Shown piece by piece: positions 1-6,516 of a stretch of 10,156 nt of DNA. This DNA is from Bacteroidales bacterium (GTDB taxonomy: Bacteria > Bacteroidota > Bacteroidia > Bacteroidales > UBA10428), in NCBI GenBank assembly GCA_003508755.1, contig DNTK01000461.1, positions 5,915 to 16,070 of the forward strand. The letters run 5' to 3'. The position numbers were made by a program, and so were the translations under genes. The notes below the pieces were generated by a model. That model saw only the letters and a program-made list of their open reading frames with translations. It was not told where the DNA came from and ran no database searches. The first letter of the stretch is position 1. Each line of letters starts with the position of its first letter.

Positions 1-851
1 AAAACCCGTTTTAAGATAAAATCAAAGGCATAATACATATAATTTAATACGGGTGGAAACTTTTTTAGCAGCCTTTTTTTTCTTTGATTTTTTGATTCAA
101 AATGATTGATATAAATACCCCCTACCGGTAAGTGATAATTTACCGACTCAAAAAATTTATTAATATACCGGAAGTCATTTACCCTTTCCAAATTAGCAAT
201 GGCACTGTACTTTGATTCAGGTAACAATTGAAAAGATTTAAAGCTGATGGTACTGGATAAAAGTGTTGAATTGGAATCAATTGATGCAAAACGCTCGATG
301 AAATTCAGTCCTTCTAAACCTATGGAGTCCAAAATGGTTTCTTTCCTGCTTCTGATAGCTAAAGGGTCAATGTGCTTTTCTTTATTCTTGCTGATTAATT
401 CTGTCCTTTTGCTTTTTCTTGCTGCTACACGTTTATATTTTGTTAAAACCGGCACAGGTTCTCCGGGCGATGCATTTTTAAATGCATAAAAAATCGAGGT
501 AAATACAAGTTCGGTAATGGTGAGCGTTAATAAAGTTCCAAAAACAACAAAACGCGAGTAATAGGCCACCCTGAATAAGAACATTAATGAGGTTATAAGT
601 CCAAGTACAATTCCGCTTGTAATAAGAATACGCAATGAGGATTTTAAAAATGCATTTTTCCCTTTTGGGGCATAGTATTTTTTTGTTAAAAATGACACCA
701 AAACCCAGATTCCTGCAAAAAGTATTAATGAGCTTTTATAGGTTATCAGAATTTCTAGTGCAGGGCCTTGTTTTAACCATAAAATAAATAGCAGGGAAAA
801 GGCCAAGGCCAATATATCACTCAGAAATATTAAAATGTGCTTAAAGTTCAC
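1..851 (-). CDS. Membrane sugar-transferase-like polysaccharide biosynthesis protein (partial, C-terminus off window)
   Basis: About 283 codons are open from a GTG at 851 to the window edge, with no stop. The N-terminus has four hydrophobic helices (about residues 6-26, 41-56, 73-93 and 101-124), then a basic linker and a soluble domain. The last ~65 visible residues (NDFRYINKFFE, LPVGG, RKKRLLKKFPP, FDFILKRV) resemble, from memory, the middle section of Bacteroidetes membrane proteins that end in a bacterial sugar transferase domain. Such proteins load the first sugar phosphate onto a polyprenyl carrier at the inner membrane; here that role is inferred, because the catalytic domain would lie outside the window. 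The frame is open back to a stop at 912-914 and has no ATG, so GTG 851 is the best start; a rare ATT at 887 is possible. It lies 108 bases downstream of cysC on the same strand and is probably co-transcribed with it. Confidence 0.65.
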   Translation of the reverse strand, partial: MNFKHILIFLSDILALAFSLLFILWLKQGPALEILITYKSSLILFAGIWVLVSFLTKKYYAPKGKNAFLKSSLRILITSGIVLGLITSLMFLFRVAYYSRFVVFGTLLTLTITELVFTSIFYAFKNASPGEPVPVLTKYKRVAARKSKRTELISKNKEKHIDPLAIRSRKETILDSIGLEGLNFIERFASIDSNSTLLSSTISFKSFQLLPESKYSAIANLERVNDFRYINKFFESVNYHLPVGGIYINHFESKNQRKKRLLKKFPPVLNYMYYAFDFILKRV

Positions 852-959
852 TTTATTGGTTTGCTGGTTGGAATATGACGATTTAATTGTGCAAGATATT
901 AACCAACCTGGTTACTAATTCGTAGTTGAATTTACCAAAAATTTTTAGTTGCTGTTAAT

Positions 960-1490
960 TTAAGACAGAATTTGACGAAGAATAAGGTCTGCAGCGTCAC
1001 CTACTGATAAACTATCTGTATTTATTGATATGTCAGGTTCAATGGGCACCTCATACCTGGCGGAAATTCCGGTAAATTCTTTTATAAGGCCCATTCTTGC
1101 TCGCTTATAGAGCTGTTTTGGATCTCTTGATTCACACACCGAAAGGGGAGTGCTTAGATATACCTCAAAAAATTTATCGGGATGAATAATATCTCTTGCG
1201 ATTTTCCTGGTTTTGGCCGTGGGGGTAATAAATGCTGCAACAACTATTTTATTCTTCTTAATTATCCTTTTCGCCATTATGGCTGCCCGGCGTATATTTT
1301 CTTCTCTGTCTTTAACACTGAATCCTAAATCCTGGCTATTCTTACTGCGTACAATGTCACCATCCAGGATTTCTACATCTAAGTCATGTATAATCAAACG
1401 ATTTTTTAGTTCTAGGGCTAATGTCGTTTTTCCTGATGCGGGTAATCCGGTAATCCATATCACTCCATTAGCTATTTTATTAGGTTCCAT
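960..1490 (-). CDS. cysC: Adenylylsulfate (APS) kinase, CysC
   Basis: This 176-residue protein would phosphorylate adenylylsulfate with ATP to make PAPS, the sulfate donor for sulfotransferases, in the cytoplasm. It has the Walker A loop GLPASGKT (residues 15-22), LDGDIVR (42-48), the GFSVKDREENIRR segment (56-68), and the lid region DPKQLYKRARMGLIKEFTG that is typical of APS kinases. The length matches stand-alone CysC. One oddity is that the usual ISPY motif after the third strand reads FITPT here. No sulfurylase (cysD/cysN) or reductase gene is visible nearby. The downstream partner is a sugar-transferase-like membrane protein, so the PAPS is more likely used to sulfate a surface polysaccharide than for sulfur assimilation (inference). 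The start is the ATG at 1488-1490; the gene is divergent from the pullulanase gene. Confidence 0.9.
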   Translation of the reverse strand: MEPNKIANGVIWITGLPASGKTTLALELKNRLIIHDLDVEILDGDIVRSKNSQDLGFSVKDREENIRRAAIMAKRIIKKNKIVVAAFITPTAKTRKIARDIIHPDKFFEVYLSTPLSVCESRDPKQLYKRARMGLIKEFTGISARYEVPIEPDISINTDSLSVGDAADLILRQILS

Positions 1491-1625
1491 CTGTAAACAA
1501 AAGCTTTTAAAACCTGAAGTTACTAAAGAAAATTTTACTCTAATGTAACTTTATGGTACTTTCGTCAGTAAAATTTGGGTACGCATCAAAACAATTGAAA
1601 TTAACATCATAACACTTTTCAAATA
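1491..1625. promoter_or_regulatory. Divergent intergenic region between cysC and pulA
   Basis: This 135-base AT-rich gap separates two divergent start codons and must hold the promoters for both, unless cysC is read from elsewhere. I found only degenerate matches to the Bacteroidetes TAnnTTTG box (TACTTTCG near 1557 on the plus strand), too weak to fix a transcription start. No strong hairpin or operator-like palindrome is evident. Confidence 0.3.
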
Positions 1626-3632
1626 ATGCTATCCCACTCTTATCTATTGTATCTAATTATGCTCGGTATTCTGCTTATTAACGGTTCTTGCTCTGCTGAT
1701 AATCAAAGGTTGTACGACTCCTTCGATGATTACCCTGTATATTCCAAAAATGATTTGTGGCCCGAGTTCGCTCAAAATAAAACCGTGTTAAGACTTTGGG
1801 CACCCCTGGCAGAAGAAGTACGCGTGAATATTTATGAACGCGGGCATGGTTCTAATCTTGTTGAGACTCATTCCATGAAACCGGATAAAAAGGGAAGCTG
1901 GAAAATTGTCCTAAAAGGCAATTACAGAGGAAAATATTATACCTTCCAGACTAAATACAATGGTGTATTTCAAGATGAAACACCTGGGATATACGCCATA
2001 GCAGCGGGTGTGAATGGTATGCGTGCCATGATACTTGATTTGGATGAAACAAATCCTGAAGGATGGAATAATGATTTAAGACCAAAAATAGACCGGCATA
2101 ATGATATCATATTATACGAGTTGCATGTTCGTGACATTACCAGCCATCCGAACGCCGGGAGCAGCTATTCCGGGAAATATCTGGGCCTGGTTGAAGAAGG
2201 GACACGAAACACCGAAGGGCAATCAACAGGTATAGATCATATGAAAGAACTTGGTATCACACATGTTCATTTGTTACCTGTATTCGATTACAGAATGGTT
2301 GATGAAACACGATTGAATAAATCACAGTTTAATTGGGGATATGATCCCGAAAATTATAATATCCCTGAGGGCAGTTATTCGTCCAATCCTTATAATGCCG
2401 AAATACGAATAAAAGAGTTTAAGCAAATGATACAGGGGTTTCATAAAAATGGCATTCGTGTTATTATGGATGTTGTTTTTAATCATACCGCAAGAACAGA
2501 AAATTCCAATTTCAACCTGGAAGTGCCGGGTTACTATTACCGAACCACAGAGCAAGGCGAGTGGTCCGATGCTTCTGGCTGTGGTAACGAAACAGCTTCT
2601 GAGCGCGCCATGATGCGAAAATTTATTATTGAATCGTGCAAATTTTGGGTGAAGGAATACCATGTGGATGGATTCCGTTTCGATTTAATGGGCATACACG
2701 ATATTGAAACGCTTAACCTTTTAAGTGCTGAGTTAAAAAAGATCGATCCCTCCATATTTGTATATGGCGAAGGATGGACAGCTTCTTCCAGTCCACTGCC
2801 TGATAGTCTGAGAGCACTCAAGGAAAACACGGTTAAATTAACCGATATTGCCGCCTTTAGCGATGATATAAGAGATGGAATAAAGGGGAATGTGTTTGAC
2901 ATTAAAAGTACCGGTTTTGTTAATGGAGCAGAAAACATGGAAGAATCTGTTAAGTTTGGGGTGGTAGCCTCAACGAATCACCCACAGATCGATTTTGAAA
3001 AGTCAAGCTCAAAATCTCCATGGGCCAACCAACCCGCTCAAACAATAGGGTATGTAAGTTGTCATGATAACAATACTTTATATGATAAGCTTTCGATGTC
3101 GCGGCCCGATTTACCAGCTTCCGACATCATAAAAATGCAAAAGTTGTCGAATGCTATTGTACTTACATCGCAGAGTATACCTTTTTTACATGCTGGGGCT
3201 GAGTTTCTGCGCACTAAAGGAGGGGAACATAATTCATTTAATAAACCAGACGAAATAAACCAAATTGACTGGAGTTGGAAAACTAAAAACTCTGATGTCT
3301 TTGAATATTACAAATCACTGATCTCCCTTCGGAAAGCCCATCCGGCATTTAGAATGTCAACAACAGATCAAATAGCTAACCATCTGAGGTTTTTCGACAT
3401 CGATAGTTCTAATGTAGTTGCCTATCAGATAAATGATCATGCAAATGGCGATTCATGGAAATCAATTATTGTAGTTTACAATGCCCGGGCCCATGATTTT
3501 AACTTGAACCTGCCACCTGGCATATGGAGCATTGCGGCCAAAGGCCAATGGGTTCGATTAGAGGAAATTGAAACAGCCGAAGGGATGGTGCTGGTTCCTT
3601 CTTTATCTATGATGATTTTATTTCAAAACTAG
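1626..3632 (+). CDS. pulA: Type I pullulanase-like GH13 alpha-glucan debranching enzyme, lipoprotein
   Basis: This 668-residue enzyme is predicted to hydrolyse alpha-1,6 branches in pullulan, starch or glycogen-like glucans. It starts with a hydrophobic signal segment followed by NGSC, putting a likely lipidated cysteine at residue 22, so it is probably an envelope lipoprotein. A CBM48-like beta domain (about 50-140) precedes the GH13 barrel (about 160-545) and a C-terminal beta domain. The GH13 regions are intact: MDVVFNHT (281-288), GFRFDLMG (349-356, nucleophile Asp353), YGEGW (380-384, acid/base Glu382) and YVSCHDN (476-482, Asp481). FNWGYDP (235-241) is the pullulanase signature YNWGYDP with Phe for Tyr. 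No SusC/SusD pair or other glycoside hydrolase is next to it, so it stands alone here. A strong hairpin follows the stop. Confidence 0.93.
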   Translation: MLSHSYLLYLIMLGILLINGSCSADNQRLYDSFDDYPVYSKNDLWPEFAQNKTVLRLWAPLAEEVRVNIYERGHGSNLVETHSMKPDKKGSWKIVLKGNYRGKYYTFQTKYNGVFQDETPGIYAIAAGVNGMRAMILDLDETNPEGWNNDLRPKIDRHNDIILYELHVRDITSHPNAGSSYSGKYLGLVEEGTRNTEGQSTGIDHMKELGITHVHLLPVFDYRMVDETRLNKSQFNWGYDPENYNIPEGSYSSNPYNAEIRIKEFKQMIQGFHKNGIRVIMDVVFNHTARTENSNFNLEVPGYYYRTTEQGEWSDASGCGNETASERAMMRKFIIESCKFWVKEYHVDGFRFDLMGIHDIETLNLLSAELKKIDPSIFVYGEGWTASSSPLPDSLRALKENTVKLTDIAAFSDDIRDGIKGNVFDIKSTGFVNGAENMEESVKFGVVASTNHPQIDFEKSSSKSPWANQPAQTIGYVSCHDNNTLYDKLSMSRPDLPASDIIKMQKLSNAIVLTSQSIPFLHAGAEFLRTKGGEHNSFNKPDEINQIDWSWKTKNSDVFEYYKSLISLRKAHPAFRMSTTDQIANHLRFFDIDSSNVVAYQINDHANGDSWKSIIVVYNARAHDFNLNLPPGIWSIAAKGQWVRLEEIETAEGMVLVPSLSMMILFQN

Positions 3633-3639
3633 AAATAAG

Positions 3640-3665
3640 AAAAGCCCCGGAATTCCGGGACTTTT
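3640..3665 (+). terminator. Hairpin terminator after pulA
   Basis: AAAAG-C-CCCGG, loop AATT, CCGGG-A-CTTTT: an 11-position stem with a single C/A mismatch, seven bases after the pulA stop. The A and T tracts flank it symmetrically, so it could also stop minus-strand transcripts. Confidence 0.8.
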
Positions 3666-3676
3666 CATGAAAACTG

Positions 3677-3696
3677 AAAGGGTTTCAGGCCCTTTT
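3677..3696. terminator. Second small hairpin downstream of pulA
   Basis: AAAGGG (3677-3682) pairs with CCCTTT (3690-3695) across a seven-base loop, and a further T completes a T4 run. It lies 11 bases after the first hairpin. It may be a back-up terminator, or may end transcription arriving on the minus strand. A third weak stem (AACCT/AGGTT, 3705-3720) follows. Confidence 0.45.
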
Positions 3697-3963
3697 AAAA
3701 ACCAAACCTCAAATAAGGTTGCTACTGCAAAACACTTGTTAACATCACATGCACAATAAGTTGGCAATGATGCATAGCAATAGTACAGCTATGAGTAGAT
3801 AGTTTTTCATGTTTTCTGCGGGTTATTGTAAATAGACAGCGCAATAGTAATTAGGTTGCACCCATTGGTGTTTATTGTTTTATAAAATCATATTTTCTAC
3901 TAAGTTTTCTTTAAGATTTGTTCTCTTTTTTATATCTTTTTGGGGTCATCAAATTTCTTCACC
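3697..3963. other. Intergenic region between the pulA terminators and the SpoIIAA-like gene
   Basis: With the hairpins at 3640-3696 this makes a gap of about 330 bases between confident genes. It holds a weak AACCT/AGGTT stem (3705-3720), a doubtful short hydrophobic ORF on the minus strand (3745-3810), and a T-rich stretch (3870-3940) just before the next gene that should carry its promoter. I could not find a convincing promoter box or a recognisable structured RNA. Confidence 0.5.
3745..3810 (-). CDS. Possible 21-residue hydrophobic peptide
   Basis: An ATG at 3808-3810 opens a 21-codon frame ending in TGA at 3745-3747. The product begins MKNYLL and ends NLLCM. Apart from the Lys-Asn near the start it is almost entirely Leu, Ile, Val, Ala and Cys, enough for one membrane span. 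Downstream on the same strand lie the hairpins at 3677-3696 and 3640-3665, which could act as its terminator. It has no clear ribosome binding site, no good promoter and no known family that I recognise. AT-rich DNA can produce such a frame by chance, so this is a weak call. Confidence 0.2.
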   Translation of the reverse strand: MKNYLLIAVLLLCIIANLLCM

Positions 3964-4398
3964 ATGGCTGACGTCATATTACAAGAAATTCTTTCCTATG
4001 AATCGGTTAAGTTTATCGACAACGAACATGTTGCAGCATATTACTATGCCTCGAAAAACCTGATGCATATTATCTGGAAGCAACGAACTGTAGGAGAAGC
4101 TTACCGAAAAGTTTTTATTGATTGTATTGAATTTGCTCAGAATCATTTATCGACCAGCTTCTTGTCTGATATAAGAAATCAAGGTATTGTTGGTCCCGAA
4201 GACCGACACTGGTTTGAGTCGGTGGCCTTACCTGGAGCAATTGATTGTGGGCTGCAAAAATCAGCCGTAATATTCGATGGGAATGTATTTAAAATGTATT
4301 ATATAAATATGATTTTACAGCACGGTGTAAGAAAAGGCATCCCCATGAAATTTTTTCGTGATCTTAATAGCGCTGAACAATGGCTTTTGGCTTTATAA
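3964..4398 (+). CDS. SpoIIAA/STAS-like hypothetical protein
   Basis: This soluble protein has 144 residues and no signal peptide or membrane segment. Its layout resembles the SpoIIAA-like (STAS-type) small proteins common in Bacteroidetes. These show a Trp after the second strand (W38 here), a helix with an AYRKV-like segment, then FLSDIRNQGIVGPED (66-80) with a conserved Asp, a Trp (W83), a Pro (P90), and a final NSAEQWLL helix. The biochemical role of this group is unknown; true STAS proteins bind nucleotides or partner proteins, which is not shown here. I chose the ATG at 3964 over a TTG at 3940 because the fold begins at ADVILQEI and the extra residues look untypical. It is flanked by hairpins on both sides and is probably a single-gene transcript. 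Confidence 0.65.
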   Translation: MADVILQEILSYESVKFIDNEHVAAYYYASKNLMHIIWKQRTVGEAYRKVFIDCIEFAQNHLSTSFLSDIRNQGIVGPEDRHWFESVALPGAIDCGLQKSAVIFDGNVFKMYYINMILQHGVRKGIPMKFFRDLNSAEQWLLAL

Positions 4399-4406
4399 GA
4401 AAATAA

Positions 4407-4440
4407 AGCCACCAACTTTTCAGCTGATGGCTCCCCTTTT
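4407..4440 (+). terminator. Probable terminator after the SpoIIAA-like gene
   Basis: AGCCA (4407-4411) pairs with TGGCT (4428-4432). The stem extends imperfectly inward (CCAAC against GCTGA, with mismatches) and is followed by CCCC and TTTT. It starts eight bases after the stop codon, and both position and shape fit a rho-independent terminator. Confidence 0.55.
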
Positions 4441-4820
4441 GCCATGAAATCAAAACAATGAAAACTACAAGTTGCCTTTATTGATTACCAAACATACTTG
4501 TAAAATGATATAAGGTTTGGCAGTTTGTAACTGAATTTTTATGCAGCCACACTGCAAATATATAAAAAATTTCATTCCTGTTTCTTTTTACTCTAAAACT
4601 TTTTGTGGATAATGTTTCTATTTTATAACTTATTGTATGAATTGTGCATGATTGAACAGGGAAAAAAAATTGAGATTTTTCATCTTTTTTATATGAAAAT
4701 TATGTTTTGCCAAGAAAAAAATGTTATACATTTATCGCAACCATAATCAATTAAAAAGGTGGTCAAATAATTCATTGGAAAATAGGATTTTGAAAGAAAA
4801 CTTCAATTATTATTTGGGTC
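4441..4820. other. AT-rich non-coding region, 380 bases
   Basis: I see no convincing ORF on either strand. Small inverted repeats are present: CCAAAC (4488-4493) with GTTTGG (4515-4520), and TGCAG-CCACA-CTGCA (4542-4556). The second half is strongly A/T-rich and holds a candidate promoter near 4706-4734. A small RNA or the long leader of the downstream operon is possible but not demonstrated. Confidence 0.5.
4706..4734 (+). promoter_or_regulatory. Candidate promoter for the 4821-8493 operon
   Basis: TTTG (4706-4709) lies 17 bases before TACATTTA (4727-4734), which matches the Bacteroidetes TAnnTTTG box except for the last base. The spacing is slightly shorter than the usual 19-21. It would leave an untranslated leader of about 80 bases before the GTG at 4821. 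Confidence 0.35.
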
Positions 4821-5111
4821 GTGGGAAAGAAAAGAATTATTAAAAAGTACGAGCAGTTGGCACAGGAAGTGCTTAATCTCATTCAAGAAAGATACCCGGA
4901 TGGGTATGAAGATAAGTTAATATCTTTTCAATCGCCTAGTGGTGAACTAGAGCTTGCTCTTCCGCTGGAAACCGATGAGGTATCTTATCTGATTAAAATG
5001 CCGAAGAATAATTTACCTGCACAAGAAGAGGAGGATGATACAATTACCGGTGAAGATCTAGGCGGATTTGAAAGCCTCGAAGCGGCCGAAAATATTGCTG
5101 ACGAGGACTGA
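4821..5111 (+). CDS. Small conserved-looking hypothetical protein with acidic tail
   Basis: This 96-residue protein has three parts. A basic start (MGKKRIIKKYEQL) is followed by a helix and a compact middle (ERYPDGYEDKLISF, then GELELALPLET, then SYLIKM) that looks like a small folded domain. The last 30 residues contain 13 Asp or Glu. It resembles, from memory, an uncharacterised small protein family of Bacteroidetes that begins MGKKRIIKKY; no function is known to me. GTG is the only reasonable start, since an in-frame TGA lies at 4791-4793 and no ATG or TTG lies between. It is the first gene of a close-packed group, 28 bases before the cyclase gene. The acidic tail could be a disordered interaction segment (inference). 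Confidence 0.75.
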   Translation: MGKKRIIKKYEQLAQEVLNLIQERYPDGYEDKLISFQSPSGELELALPLETDEVSYLIKMPKNNLPAQEEEDDTITGEDLGGFESLEAAENIADED

Positions 5112-5139
5112 CTTTTTGTTATAATCATATTGCACACTA

Positions 5140-5772
5140 TTGAATACTCTCGTAGATCTTACGCATATCATGGAGGACAAAATGCCTGTATTTCCAGGTA
5201 CCCGGGCTCCTGAGTTCATTGATAATTGTACAATAGAAAAGAATGGCTTTAACGAAAAACTGTTATCGCTTCAATCGCATACCGGCACCCACATCGATGC
5301 TCCGTTTCATATCTTTTCTGATGGAAAGTCGCTCTCAGATTTTGCACTGAATGCATTCTGCGGTAAAGCCATTTGCCTGGAGCATACCATTGAAAATCCA
5401 CTCACTACCCGACATGTTAATTCCATACATAACAGCTTGAAGAAGGTCGATTTTGTATTAATTTATACTGGATGGAGTCAATACTGGCGCACAATAAGAT
5501 ACTTCGATGCCTTTCCTGTACCAGATACCGAAGTGCTAAATATGTTAGTGTCATATCAACTTAAGGGACTTGGAATTGATACCATTTCCGTTGATCAGGT
5601 GAAGAGTGAAGATTTGTTAAATCACCGGTTGCTCCTGGGGAACGATCTGATAATTATTGAGAACCTTACTAATCTAAGACCACTTCTGAATGTTGTATTC
5701 GATTTCTTTTGTTTTCCTTTGCATATAAACAAGGGCGATGGCTCCCCGGTGCGAGCTGTCGCCAGAACCTGA
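5140..5772 (+). CDS. Cyclase family metal-dependent hydrolase (KynB-like)
   Basis: This 210-residue protein belongs to the cyclase/kynurenine formamidase-like family of metal-dependent amide or ester hydrolases. It shows SHTGTHIDAPFH (residues 46-57), where His47, His51 and Asp53 fit the metal ligands and His57 the catalytic histidine. It also has GIDTISVDQ (145-153), NHRLLL with His162, IIENLTNL with Glu174 (second metal site in KynB), and a typical C-terminal GSPVRAVA. The full set of ligands suggests an active enzyme. No tryptophan 2,3-dioxygenase or kynureninase gene is nearby, so N-formylkynurenine is only one possible substrate. The TTG start at 5140 is supported because the conserved first strand LVDLTH lies before the first ATG (codon 11); an in-frame stop lies at 5122-5124. 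The next gene starts 21 bases downstream. Confidence 0.85.
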   Translation: MNTLVDLTHIMEDKMPVFPGTRAPEFIDNCTIEKNGFNEKLLSLQSHTGTHIDAPFHIFSDGKSLSDFALNAFCGKAICLEHTIENPLTTRHVNSIHNSLKKVDFVLIYTGWSQYWRTIRYFDAFPVPDTEVLNMLVSYQLKGLGIDTISVDQVKSEDLLNHRLLLGNDLIIIENLTNLRPLLNVVFDFFCFPLHINKGDGSPVRAVART

Positions 5773-5793
5773 TATTCAGAAAATCAGATAGCG

Positions 5794-6507
5794 ATGAATG
5801 ATCCTTTTGGAGCTGCGGTAAAAGATTACCAGTATTCCTTTTTTAATTGGAAGAAGAAAATACGTGTGTATTCCAGCATATCCGGACGTGAGGCCATTCC
5901 ATTAAAACATCTTTTCAGAAACTATCATCAAATGCCGGAAATTGAAAAAACAGCACTCAGTTCTTGCTCTGGTAAAATCTTAGATGTTGGAGCCTGTGCC
6001 GGAAGTCATGCATTGCACCTGCAATCAATCGGAGCAAATGTTACGGCACTTGAAATATCACCAGGGTGTTGTGAAGTGATGCATAAAAGAGGTGTCAGAA
6101 ATGTTATCTGTGCAGATATTTATGATTATAGCGGAGAAAAGTTCGACAGTATTTTATTGCTGATGAATGGCATTGGAATTGCTGGAACTATTTCAGGATT
6201 AGAAAAGTTGTTGATGCATTTAAAGTCACTACTAAATCCTGGAGGAAAAATTATTTTCGATTCATCGGACATCGACTATGCCTTCTATGAAGCCGATGGC
6301 AGTAAGTGGGTTGATTTGAATAAATCATATTACGGCGAAGTTCAATACACATTAGCTTATAAAAATATAAGAGGAAAGCCTTTTAACTGGCTCTTTATCG
6401 ACTCTAAAAAAATGGAGGAAATAGCTCACAAAAACCAATTTAGTTTTTCCATGCTTGCTGAAGGAAATCATTATGATTATCTTGGGTTGCTTAAACCCAA
6501 AAACTAG
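5794..6507 (+). CDS. Class I SAM-dependent methyltransferase
   Basis: This 237-residue Rossmann-fold methyltransferase has motif I KILDVGACAGSHA (61-73), the acidic residue at the end of strand 2 (TALEIS, Glu87), CADIYDYS (106-113), a motif IV region IILLLMNGIG-like segment (about 120-129), and LLNPGGKIIFDSSDI (146-160). The N-terminus MNDPFG and the NHYDYLGLL near the C-terminus resemble a group widespread in Bacteroidetes whose substrate is not known. There is no signal peptide, so it acts in the cytoplasm. It follows the cyclase by 21 bases and precedes the DUF3352-like gene by nine, so co-transcription is likely. Whether the methyltransferase and cyclase act on the same small molecule is speculation from position alone. 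Confidence 0.87.
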   Translation: MNDPFGAAVKDYQYSFFNWKKKIRVYSSISGREAIPLKHLFRNYHQMPEIEKTALSSCSGKILDVGACAGSHALHLQSIGANVTALEISPGCCEVMHKRGVRNVICADIYDYSGEKFDSILLLMNGIGIAGTISGLEKLLMHLKSLLNPGGKIIFDSSDIDYAFYEADGSKWVDLNKSYYGEVQYTLAYKNIRGKPFNWLFIDSKKMEEIAHKNQFSFSMLAEGNHYDYLGLLKPKN

Positions 6508-6516
6508 ATTTATTTC

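Noticed and set aside
74..81. A possible frameshift at the T8 run in the left-edge membrane protein
   Set aside because: It came from misplacing a codon boundary; read carefully, the frame is continuous through the run to the window edge and keeps family-like residues.
247..489. Plus-strand open frame of 80 codons
   Set aside because: It is antisense to the sugar-transferase-like gene, whose protein has coherent membrane helices and family-like motifs.
1213..1548. Plus-strand open frame of 111 codons
   Set aside because: It lies antisense to cysC, which has an intact P-loop and conserved motifs.
1557..1564. TACTTTCG as a -7 promoter box for pulA
   Set aside because: It has one mismatch in the box, and the upstream TTTA at 19-base spacing gives another; too weak in AT-rich DNA to call as a site.
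2322..2938. Two minus-strand open frames inside pulA
   Set aside because: They overlap the GH13 catalytic regions and have no recognisable protein character.
3875..4063. Plus-strand 62-codon frame overlapping the SpoIIAA-like gene
   Set aside because: Its reading frame overlaps the better-supported frame starting at 3964, and its sequence looks like translated AT-rich noise.
5140..5772. Calling the cyclase a true kynurenine formamidase (kynB)
   Set aside because: The catalytic residues fit the whole cyclase family, and no kynurenine pathway gene is present, so the substrate cannot be assigned.
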